A DNA stretch of 64,000 bases from positions 23,454,131 to 23,518,130 of the forward strand of contig NC_045140.1 in assembly GCF_008831285.2 (NCBI RefSeq), read 5' to 3'. Position 1 is the first letter of the stretch. Each line of letters begins with the position of its first letter. The position numbers were made by a program, and so were the translations under genes. The notes below the pieces were generated by a model. It was not told the DNA's origin. It ran no database searches and saw only the letters and a list, made by a program, of their open reading frames with translations. Source of the DNA: Nymphaea colorata (taxonomy: Eukaryota > Streptophyta > Magnoliopsida > Nymphaeales > Nymphaeaceae). Positions 53,403-64,000 of this stretch are shown piece after piece.

Positions 53403-56400
53403 CTTTTCTATAATAGCGGCAGTTATGACATCCATTCATCTTTCAAACATTTGATATTTTAATGGCTGCATTAATGCTGTCCTAGCAGATCAATAGCAAC
53501 TTTATGTGTTGCAGTTTCCCATGTGGTAATCACCTAAAACAAAGTGGCATAAGGGGCAATTGGGAGTCTAAATATGAGAAGGTTTCCAGGGCCTGTCAGT
53601 TTTGAGGATGATTTCATCTGATTCCCAAATACTTCAGGTAAGATCTTGCTAATCATGAGAAGTATTCTCCTTTCTTTTCAATATGTGTATATTCTCCCAC
53701 ATGAACTGCTAGTATTTTTTGAATGAAACTCTATAAATTCAGCAACATATAAATAATTTAAAATACAAACTTCCCTTTTCGGTAATGAGAGGTCCTTCTT
53801 TGACGTTGAAACTTGACTCTGTTCGGTTGACACTAGTTTAAATGTAAGTGTCTCTCTTGGGAATGCTTTCATTAAAAATTTATGAACTAAATGTGAACTG
53901 TAAAGCACTGTTAACAGCTTGCACTATGAACAAGTTCAATCAGATAACTCTTAACAGAATTTGTAGATCGCTCTTGTTGATGGGGTCCTAAATGCAGGTG
54001 TAAAATCTGCCTCATAGTTTATGCTGAAAAAGGGAAACACAAAAATGGAGATAAATGTGAGACAGGGATTTACTGGCATGCTTGCTCTAACTTATCAAGA
54101 TGTCTCCATCATGATGTAATGTCATGTCAGATTTACGATGGATTGAATCAATGGCTGGTCAAATTTATATCTGTACTTTTAATGCTTGGTTATAGAAAAT
54201 TTATTAAAATGGTGATAAAAATTGCAAATGTTTTAGAGAGCCCATTGGCAAATAGTTTTTCCATGGAGTGGCTGCTAACCGTTAACAAATATGATGGATT
54301 TTGTCATCAGTGCATTCGAGAGAAGGCTGATAGCTCAGGCCAAACTTAATGTCTGCATCTAATTGTGATTATGGGCACTTGAATGTTCAGTGTTCTCTGT
54401 AGGGAAAAAAATTTGCAGTTATGAACATGAAAAGATTCACTGTATGCTTTTTTGTATTTGGATTTCTTCATATCAATGTTGTTAGGTTGTATATTCTGTG
54501 ACTGGGTTTCATGAACTAGTGTTCTTAAAAGCCAGTCAAGTTCTACAGCGGTTGTGCTTAACATGGAGTCAGTACTTTGTATTAGTTTTGGGGGCCAAAG
54601 ATTTTGACCACCTGCTTGAGCATTATTGTTTGGTCAGACTGCAATGGCTTATAGAGGGGATGCTAATGATATAGATTCTTGTGGGTGTATTATGTTTGTT
54701 GCTGTTGAAAAATGCTGTTACTTTCGCTACCAAAACAAGGGGAGTAAACACTTTCTATCTTCCCTTCATCAGGTGGTATCACTTTTGTGTGAGTGGCACT
54801 CTTTGAAGGCTGGATTATAGACATGAATAAGGTGGGTGAGAACTAGAGATTTTTTTTTTTTTTTGGTTTTTTTCTTCTTGAGAGAGAAAAAAAAAAGCCT
54901 ATTCACATTTAATGTTGGACTTGCATATCTTAAATTCTTAATTATCTGGTCAATGACATTGCAGGTTGCTGAAGGTTATGAAGAAGGAAGAGGACAGGAT
55001 TTCCACCTAGCTGGGATTAGGTCTGTGTCTTCCCCCATGGTGCTTCTGCAGAGGTACCTTTGCTTAGGTAACAAAGACTTTCCAATTGTCTGCATCTTTC
55101 CATATAGGAACATGACATTTAATGTGATGCACGAATCATGTGAAAAATCATTGCTTCTTTCGCCACATAGGCAGTGTACACCACCTAATAGTATCTTCCA
55201 ATGCTTGAGGCAGAATCGTGTACGCTCATCAAATGCAGTGAAAGCTGTCCATACACGTTTGCTCCAGGAATGGTCGCCTTGCATGTGTTTTGGACAACAG
55301 GTGAAGTTGCTCAAGGTGGTCAACCCTCCAGCATGTGTGGGACGATAGATGAAGTCGCTCAGGGTGATTATCCGCTGCAACAGGTGCCATGCTACCAGGC
55401 TCCGTTCTTGATTATTGTAGAACATGACATCTAACATCTTTCAAAGCTATTGTCTTTCTGCCAAGTGCTGCCCTGGGTGCGCGATTTTGGTAATAGTTGA
55501 ACACAGTTATGAACCTATAGCTGTGGTGATTATAAAGCCAAAGTCGAGCTATTTCCAGTGCCTTAGCAGGCAATTTTTGAGGTTGAGAATTTCAGTGTGA
55601 ACACAGCAATACAGAGACATGTTGGGAAATTTAGCTGATTTATTTGGGAAGTTATGGATACTCAAATAGTAGATGCATTTGTCGAGGATAACAATCAATT
55701 TCAGTTCCATATGTGGCTCAAATCTTTGGCGTTGTTTTGGCACTCTTCCTGGTGTCATGAATTCTGGTGGCCTTCTACTTCCTACATCGCTTGATCTGAA
55801 GCAAAACCTGCATAGTGAGGCCCCGATTTTTGACGTTCAATGGCATTCAGGCCCAAAACTTTCCAGTTCTGCTTCCTCGTTTGCTTAATGTGAATCAATG
55901 CAGCACATTGGGTCTACAAGGCTTCAAGCTTCCCCAACCCTTCGCTAATGTTGCGAAGCAAAACCTAGGTTCAGCATACCAAGAATAACTTCACAAAGGA
56001 TGTAAAATTTGCCAAGCCAGGGTCCTGTCTCAAGGAATCCAAGCCATGCTGTGAGTTTGGTTTCAACCAATGTTCTTCTGGCCAAGCACCAAATACTTAA
56101 TTTTAAGTCAAAGCCTTCTGTTAGTACTTAATAAGAAGGTGTATCCGTGGGGACAATGGAATCTGGAACTCATGGTACGTGAAATAGTGCCTGCTATGCA
56201 TCAACAATATTGAGTAAGCTCGGCCACACTATTATCACCTCTCTATGTAGAAGCATTATAGTTTACGCTTCTCCTCTCATATCAGCTAAACTATGCCTTT
56301 TCTTTTGGCAACAAACAAGTTTCCCTAGTAAAACTGCTGTAGTTGGTGGTGTTCATTGTGATGCAGTTTTTGAAAGCTGATTTCTAGTTGGAATATAAAA

Positions 56401-57495
56401 TGATGCCTGCTTGGCGAAAATAAGAAATTATAGTGTACAGCTGCAGAGCTGGCTTGCAATTTGTGATGTTGCACTTACGCTGCAGAAGTAACCCGACTGG
56501 CGATTGGTAACTCACAGTGAACTTGGATTTGTCATTACTTGTAAGCAGACCAGGCTTCATCTTGTAGTTTCTTGAAAGCTAGGACAAGGGTTTAGTTTTT
56601 CCTCTCTTTTTTTAATAGAAATTGAGTACTCCCATCTTGAACAAAAAAACAGCATCGTGAAGAATATTTGTTCCGAGAAACGAATGCTTATTTTGAAGGC
56701 ATTGATTTTATTGTTTAACAGGTTTAGAATGCACGTCTCTGCAGCTTACTTGGTATTAAGACTATATTGGTTTTGCTCACCATTACGAGAATCTTATTCT
56801 TTTGAAACAAGTTTTCTGTAATATGAATATCGTCCTTAATTTTGTTCCAACAGCTTTAAAACAAGCAGCCAGGAAGCCATTAGGACCTAGCACGCAATTA
56901 AGGCCTCATTTCATAGACAAATTTTCCAGTTCCCCTTTGCCAAACTGTTCTATAAGCTGGTTACTTTCTTTATCGTTCTTCCGCGCCTCATAGGTCCCTG
57001 ACAACTCTTCGTGCTGATAGTCTTTTTAAACCAGGTAGAAAACGTATGAACAGTTTCCTGTTGAATTCCCTCTATAGAATCGACCATGTTTCCGTGATCA
57101 CGCGCAAGGAATTTGGCAAAATTTTGCTTAGAGAAGCATGAAAGAAAGCTATAAGTCTGTTATCTCTCTTTCAACCATTTACATTTCTTCTTGAAGGAAC
57201 AATTCTTGCCTAATGGTATCTTCATCCCCAGTCTTTACATCGTCACCAATTTGATCCTGATGCTTTTTAACACTTCCTAGTTTGTAGCCTTTGATTGATG
57301 TCTCCAAAAGTTTTCCTTCTATGACTAAGCTTGGAGTTTATTCAAGTGAGTGGGCTTTATCCGTTTTGCTTCCGACAAGCCTTAACCATATTAAAGGATC
57401 CTTGAACATCTAGCCATAATTTGAAAAACTGAAAGGAAGGAACTTTCCACTTGACTATTATGCCAAGTGAAGGCACCTCTATCTACAATAAGGCC

Positions 57496-57737
57496 AGGCC
57501 GTGTTTGATAGCCATCTTAGATCCGAGACTGCTTTAAAAGTTGTACCAGATAAAACCCTCAGTTTAAACAAACAAACAAACAGAGGATCTCAATAGCACA
57601 GAACTCGAATGCATGGTATACACAAAAACCCATAGATTTATGGTCAGATGGGGGGTTGGACCTTAAATCCATGTTAAAAAAGTCCTTGTAATCCCAAATC
57701 ATTATGGATTTGTGATCTGCAGTAAACAAACACAACC
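57496..57737. repeat. Candidate MITE with GTGTTTG ends
   Basis: The left end GGCCGTGTTTGATAG and the right end, read in reverse complement as GGTTGTGTTTGTTTAC, are imperfect inverted repeats about 240 bp apart. This is the GGCC.TGTTTG type common in plant MITEs. An AAAC tetranucleotide run lies inside. I see no clear target duplication. Confidence 0.35.
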
Positions 57738-58933
57738 TACAGGAAGAGCCAATTCAAGGCACTTCTCTCTACAACCAGCTGATATATGGGGCTCATTCAA
57801 GGCCATATATACCACAAATGTTCCAATAAAATAATAAAAAATTCTTGCTTATTTTTTGGTTTTAAAAAAAATTCAGATATGCAAATCTCGTGATATCATT
57901 CAGATCCACGATTCCACAAACCAATATTTACAACGCCTAGTTGAAACTTACTGGAGGCCCACAATTTGCAACACAGATGGCCAAAACCAAGTTCCACCTG
58001 TTGGTCTCTCATGAAGGTATTTTCGTTGTTCAAAACTCAAATTCATGAACTGGATTTTTTCAGTAGCAAAAACTTCATGGTGCGATGAAGGAACCTTAAT
58101 AAGCGACGCCCGTGTAAGTTGTGCGAGCTAAAATCCGAAAACCTTCTCTACGAGAGCCGGCATCAAAGGTAAGAGATCTAGAAATTTAGACGTGAGGTGG
58201 GTAAGCTTCATAAACTATACTTAGAAATCAATCTCACGAATATGAACACATTAAAGTTAAATTGCAGAAACATAATCATAAACATCAATAAAAAAAAGTA
58301 TGAAGACATTAGATGTTGAAAGCGGCTCACAAAATAAGGGTCTGGGTTTTGCATCCCCGTGTTTGCTGTCATGCTCTAGTGCATTATTCTTCTGGATTAC
58401 AAACTGTGGCAGACGTTACTTCCAAGTGGAAGGACATAACTAAAAGTTCACAAAGGCCGTGACACAGCTCTAAAACCCAAAGTTTAAAAAGGAAAAGGAG
58501 TTCGGCCTCTTACTTAGGTTTTGGGGTTCTCTCTCGCTCACCCGAAAAGTTTTGTACTTAGGGGACCTCTTGTCCCCAGATTTTGTTATATATTTCCATT
58601 TTATCGGCTCTCGCTCACCCAAAAAGAAATTTACTTGCTTACTTTTAGTATACAACTGTAACATAAAACAAGACATTCCTTGGCACTTAGCGAGCTTCAG
58701 CGCTTAGATATTTAGGTTGGTAGCGTCTAGTTGGTGCCTGATGTCATAATTGCAAGGAATCAAAGAGCCTAGTCTGCATGAACATTTTAATGCAGCAACT
58801 GTTCTTCTGCTGAGGCACCATTAAACGCCACATTCCATCGCAGGGCAAGGTAAGTTTTGCAGAGACATTTCATCGGGGTTTCACTGCTAAAAGATTACAA
58901 AAAATCAAGTAAGGGAAGTAGATCACGCAAAGG

Positions 58934-59100
58934 CAGGGGCGAAGGGAAGGGGGGCTCACAGGGGCCTTTGGCCCTTAGTAAATGTAAAAAATTTTAGTTT
59001 AATATATATAAAAAATTTAAAAATTTTCATGTCAGCTCCTGTTAAAAACTTTTGAAACCATAATTCGGCCCCTGTAACAAAAAAATTCTGGCTCCTATGC
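58934..59100 (+). repeat. MITE-like repeat, family 2, copy 2
   Basis: It starts CAGGGGCGAAGG and ends CTGGCTCCTATG, imperfect inverted repeats. The core is the same as in the opposite-strand copy at 9835-10012. The flanks CGCAAAGG and TGCAAGGG agree at six of eight positions, which may be a decayed 8-bp target duplication as made by hAT transposases. Alternatively this is chance. Confidence 0.5.
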
Positions 59101-60965
59101 AAGGGACGAATCGAATACGGCAGCAAAAATGCCTGGTGACACTTGCAGGCGACAAAAACAAAAAACCCACTCAGTTGCCTATTTACCTCTTTAGTTGCTC
59201 GAAGTTCTGAAAAGCAATTAACGTCCCCAAGAGGCATCATTCATTGTCATCATGCGTATCACCTAAAGATAGATATTATCACATCCACCACACAAAAGTG
59301 CAACATTAAAGAACATATATATATACCGGTTTGAAGACTCTAGCCTTGTGACCACATGGCACTATTCTTTTCAAGTACTTGGGATTACCTAGCCTTGTGA
59401 CTTGTGATATGCAATTTCGAATTATATACATATATACACGCACACATAGAATATAGGCATAGATTCAAAAGATGCAAAAGTCTAATGTACATATCAATTT
59501 TTATAAAAGATGTGCATATCAATTTTTACAAAATGTGTTTCTTTGACAATCATGAAGTTGTCAGTTCATATTGTTGGTTCATTCATATTTTGACATGTTT
59601 GATATGTTTGTACAAGTCCATTTACTAGAAACAATTTTAGGTGGCCAACATGAACATTTGAGATAATATATTTCTAAGTGGCATGATAAAATCAGTATAT
59701 ATATATATATGGTGAACCTATAACCATGTAACCAGAACCGTTCGTCCAATATGTTGACAGTTAAAGAGAAAAACAAAGAGATGAGTATTTTTGTCATCTA
59801 GTATTAATTCTAACCTTTTTTTTTTCTTTGATGGTCTCTCAACCATCTATCTTTATCAAAAGGCCTTGGTTAGATAGCTGGATAACTTTAGATAGCTAGT
59901 GCAACCATTCATTATATATATATATATATATGTATATATACACACACGTTAAGCAAACTATTTTTTTAGAATATTTTACATGCATTCCGATTTGTAATCA
60001 TTTGTTACTTGAATAGTTTTGGATATGCTAAAATTATTTGCATGGCTAAGTTTATGAAAAATACTTTTAGGTAATTGAAGACATCCATCATGCACCACAT
60101 TATACAATACACACTATTTACAACCATTTGGCATTGTCTAATTGTCGGTTGGGCTAGATTCCGATCAATTTGAAAAGTTCAAATCTATAATCTTAAAAAG
60201 TCAAAACCTCATGCATCTATTGACATTTACAACCATTTGAAATCAACTATATTGGATTGTCTTGACAAAACTTGAAAGGTTATGAAAATCAGTCTGTAAT
60301 TGGACTTCCATAATTTTTTATTTTAACTTTACAGGATTGAGTCTTTGGAGGTTACCGATCTAATCTAATTTTGAAAAACAGAAATTTTTTCTGGCCAGAT
60401 GACACCTTAGGACAGAAAACAGTGGCGTTAAACCACTGCTAGCATATATATATATATATATATATCAAATTCTCTTCACGAAAAGAAAGACAGGAAACCG
60501 ATATTTCATCTCTACCTGTCTCCAGTGCAAAAACAACATCAGTATCAGGAGAGTCCCCTCTCGCCGTCTCACCACCCAAACACAAATTCAAAAGCCTAAA
60601 ATTTCGACCAACGCCAAAACAAGACTCAAACGCTCCACTCCTTTTGTATGCTGTAAACTCTATCATGCATCTGTCTCTCTCCTGCACGCTGCTTGGAATC
60701 TTCATTCAGAGGGGTGGCCGGTAGCCTCTTTATCTCTCCCTGTAACAAACCTTTTTCAGTTTTTCTCCATTCCCCTCGATCAATCCCTTCTTTCTGTAGG
60801 GTTACTGGTACTTTTCTCATTCGGTCATCCTTTAATCTTCGTTCCATCACATCATTTCACAGTAAGAATCGCAAAAGGGCAGCGGGATAGGAAGAGTATG
60901 AACCTTTTGCTGTTGGCCATCAGTCAAATAGAAACGGAAAGATAGGGAGAGGGAGAGGAAGAGAG

Positions 60966-63900
60966 ATGAAGGAAGTGGTGCATAAGTTGGGATTCAAGGA
61001 AGCCGCTGAGGAAGCGATTTCTTCATGTCTTGGGATTTCTGAGCAGCTGGGCTCCGTCAGGGGCGAGAAATCGGTGGCGAGGGGAGGGGATAATACAGAG
61101 GAGCCGAGGGAGGAGGACCAAGTATCGGTGGTGGTGGAGAAGCGGGGTAAACATGCCGCCGGGTGCCGCTGGACGATCGGTCAGTTCACGAAAAGGAAGG
61201 CAAGGACGCTATGGAGCCGGTATTTCGAGGTGGGCGACTACGATTGCCGATTGCTTGTCTATCCGAAAGGTGATTCTCAGGCGCTTCCGGGTTATTTCTC
61301 CATTTATTTGCAGATTACAGATCCCCGGGGATCTCCTTCGTCGAAATGGGATTGTTTTGCTAGCTATAAGTTGTCCATTGTTAATCAACAAGACGAGTCC
61401 AAGTCAATCCAAAGGGATTCTTGGCATAGGTTCTCAAGCAAGAAGAAATCTCATGGGTGGTGTGATTTTACTCCGTCTTCCACGATCTTGGACCCGAAAT
61501 CGGGGCTTCTTTTGAACGATTCGATCGCCATTGCTGCGGATATATTGATATTGAACGAGACGGTAACTTTTTCACGGGATACTGATATCCAGGGAGCGGC
61601 TGCCCCTGTTCCTGATGTTCTTAATGGAAAATTCACTTGGAAGGTGCAGAATTTCACTCTCTTTAAGGAGATGATCAAGACCCAGAAAATTATGAGTCCG
61701 GTTTTCCCTGCTGGAGAGTGTAATCTACGAATTAGCGTCTATCAATCACTGGTGAATGGGATTGAGTATCTTTCAATGTGCTTGGAGAGTAAGGATACAG
61801 AGAAATCAGTTTCTCAGGAAAGGAGTTGTTGGTGCCTTTTCAGGATGTCCGTATTCAACCAGAAAGCTGGTCTCAACCATATGCACCGAGACTCTTATGG
61901 TCGATTTGCAGCGGATAACAAGAGTGGGGATAACACTAGCCTTGGATGGAATGATTATATGAAAATGTCAGAATTTCTCTCTCAAGACATGGGTTACCTT
62001 GTGGATGATACTGCAATCTTTAGTGCATCTTTTCATGTGATCAAAGAATCAAACAGTTTCTCAAAGAACGCGGTGCAGCTAAGTGGTCGTGGAAATGCCA
62101 GAAAATCTGATGGGCACCTGGGAAAGTTTACCTGGAGAATAGAAAATTTCACGAGATTGAAGGATCTTCTCAAGAAGAGGAAAATAACGGGACTTTGTGT
62201 GAAGAGCAAGAGATTCCAGATTGGAAATCGTGATTGTCGTCTGATTGTCTATCCAAGAGGTAATAACTGTCCTTCATTATCCCTTATAAACATGGGCCTT
62301 GGTTCTTCCCAGTGGCCAAATGTTTTGAATTTATCAAATTATTGTGCTCGACATTGAACATATCTGCATATCAAAAGTTTCATTATTTGCCCAATAATTC
62401 ATTAGCTTCTCCAAGCTACATTATATTGACTATCAGTTTTGGCTTTTGTAAACTTAAAATTTGTTAATGAGAAAATGGAGAATCAAGACTCGAGTTTAAT
62501 GTTGCTAAAACCATATACTGTTGTAAGCTGCAGCTGTTTGTGGTGCGCTTACTTAGTATGACTTATTATTAAAAAAACCCTGTTATTTTTCAAACATCAA
62601 GTGAAGCGGCTTTTTCATTCATGCGATGTTAGTTCACTAACCAAGATCCTTTCTGGGCTCATTCATTACTAATCTTTTAACCATCATCATGCACCTTCTG
62701 GTCAAGCCTGTGTTACTTGTTATTTGCTTCAGGGAATGTGTTTGTAACGTGTAGTTTATTCCTTTCTTATTGTGTGCACCAGGGCAGTCCCAACCGCCAT
62801 GTCACCTTTCAGTATTCTTAGAAGTTACAGACTCTCGTAATACTTCTAATGACTGGAGTTGCTTTGTAAGCCATCGTTTATCAGTTGTTAATCAGAAAGC
62901 AGAAGAGAAATCTGTTACTAAAGAGTCTCAAAATCGTTACTCTAAGGCCGCCAAGGACTGGGGATGGCGTGAATTTATAACCCTCACTAGCCTCTTTGAT
63001 CAAGATTCAGGATTTCTTGTGCAGGATACTGTTGTCTTCTCTGCTGAAGTTCTTATCCTGAAAGAAACTTCCATTATGCAAGAGTTCCTTCAGCAGGAAA
63101 ATGACTCAAACAATGAAGGACTACAACCTGAGGCAGTTAGAAGAAAAGGAACTTTCACATGGAAAGTGGAGAACTTCTTGTCGTTCAAGGAAATCATGGA
63201 GAACAGGAAGATATTCAGCAAGTTTTTTCAAGCCGGTGGATGTGAGCTGCGGATAGGTTGGTGAAAGTTTTTGTTTGCATGTTGTTTTCTTGCTTTGAGA
63301 ATGAACGTGTAGTCTTAAGCTGTTGTATTTGTATGTCTGTAAGTTTTTGATTCTTCACTTTCCCTGGGTTAACTGTGTGTCAACATGTCGACATTTCAGG
63401 TGTTTATGAATCATTTGATACAATATGCATATACCTAGAAAGCGATCAGTCTGGAACAAATGATTTGGATAAGAATTTCTGGGTCAGATACCGGATGGCT
63501 GTGATGAATCAGAAGAAACCATCAAAAACAGTTTGGAAGGAGTCCTCTATCTGTACAAAAACATGGAATAATTCTGTGCTTCAATTCATGAAGGTCTCTG
63601 ATATGCTTGAAGCTGATTCAGGGTTTCTTGTGCGTGACACTGTGGTCTTTATATGTGAAATTTTGGATTGCTGCCCATGGTTTGAGTTTGCAGATTTGGA
63701 GGTATGGCAACAATATTTACATTTTTCTTCTTATTATTGTGCTACGTACTATGTTCTGTAGATCCCTAGTTTTTGTTCTAGTATTTAATCTTGTTAAACA
63801 ATTTTCCCGATGTGTTTCCTGAGCTGCTATATGATATCCTTGTTAAATGTTCAAGCTCAAATATTAACATTTCTCTTTTCAGGTTTTGGCTTCTGACGAT

Positions 63901-64000
63901 GACCAAGATGCCTTATCGACTGATCCTGACGAACTTATTGACTCAGAAGATAGTGAGGGAATAAGTGGTGATGAAGAAGACATCTTCCGGAATCTGCTTG
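60966..64000 (+). CDS. Multi-MATH-domain (TRAF-like) protein, At2g25320-like, 5' part
   Basis: Exons 60966-62259, 62783-63256, 63400-63701 and 63883 onward, cut by the window end. Junctions are GT-AG and in phase; 690 codons precede exon 4. Four MATH domains follow one another: about residues 66-200 (GCRWTIGQF ... WHRFSSKKKSHGWCDF), 220-350 (GKFTWKVQNFTLFKE), 380-520 (GKFTWRIENFTRLKD, split by intron 1) and 550-680 (GTFTWKVENFLSFKE, split by intron 2). Exon 4 begins an acidic stretch (ASDDDQDALSTDPDELIDSEDSEG). This matches the large plant TRAF-like proteins At2g25320/At2g25330 (about 1,700 residues), so about half the gene lies outside. MATH domains bind peptides of partner proteins and often oligomerise; these plant proteins are presumed adaptors with no known catalytic part. 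The ATG at 60966 is the first in frame and lies in a purine-rich leader. Confidence 0.9.

Larger units (their letters stand above)
53403..60965. other. Long region without a supported gene
   Basis: The start is presumably the 3' untranslated region of the PPR gene. A donor-like CAG/GTAAG at about 53635-53642 and an acceptor-like TTGCAG at about 54960-54965 could splice the 3' transcript, but nothing proves it. The frame at 54836-55348 (plus) and the overlapping one at 54976-55437 (minus) have no recognisable domain. Further on there are MITE-like repeats at 57496-57737 and 58934-59100 and TA tracts near 59697, 59914 and 60446. The last 350 bp are probably promoter and leader of the MATH-domain gene. 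Confidence 0.5.

Noticed and set aside
54836-55437. Overlapping 170- and 153-codon frames downstream of the PPR gene
   Set aside because: Neither has a recognisable domain; the plus frame begins in a T-rich low-complexity stretch, and both may be part of an untranslated 3' region.

Overview
This window is nuclear DNA from a flowering plant. The evidence is spliced genes with GT-AG introns, an intronless P-type PPR gene, hybrid proline-rich proteins, a VAMP71 R-SNARE, AT-rich introns and intergenic DNA, and many TA/CT microsatellites. Plant-type transposons are also present: a Copia LTR element primed by initiator tRNA-Met, a LINE relic, tRNA-derived SINEs and MITE-like repeats. I cannot name the species. 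No organelle or bacterial operon structure, rRNA gene, true tRNA gene or CRISPR array was seen.

Layout. 1-4330 is intergenic. Two single-exon minus-strand genes for eight-cysteine-motif hybrid proline-rich proteins lie at 4331-4909 and 13324-13725, separated by repeat-rich DNA. The minus-strand gene at 18508-22539 is ORC6, rebuilt here from ten short exons that join in frame to 295 residues. It has two E2F-like sites just upstream. On the plus strand, 25452-32575 is a VAMP711-type vacuolar R-SNARE gene of four exons and 219 residues. Its 4.8-kb first intron holds an antisense LINE relic and a nearly perfect 284-bp tandem duplication. 34478-48972 (plus) is an eleven-exon alpha/beta-hydrolase-fold gene of 372 residues, probably plastid-targeted. 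Its ninth intron carries a complete, very young Copia retrotransposon (43204-48492, antisense) with matching 5-bp target duplications, two 287-bp LTRs differing at one base, and one uninterrupted 1463-codon gag-pol frame. 50994-53402 (plus) is a long PPR protein gene. 53403-60965 has no convincing gene. 60966 to the window end (plus) is the 5' part of a gene for a large protein with four MATH/TRAF domains.

The genes are unrelated housekeeping and cell-wall functions: replication licensing, vacuolar membrane fusion, organelle RNA metabolism, a plastid hydrolase-fold protein, a MATH adaptor and wall proteins. They do not form a pathway or cluster apart from the two hybrid proline-rich protein genes. 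The most notable content is the mobile DNA. Three different retroelement classes sit inside introns, all antisense to the host gene. The Copia copy looks recent and complete enough to be autonomous. I did not find a convincing undescribed system; the less ordinary points are the hairpin-rich Copia LTR, a hydrolase fold lacking a recognisable nucleophile, and several small repeat families.
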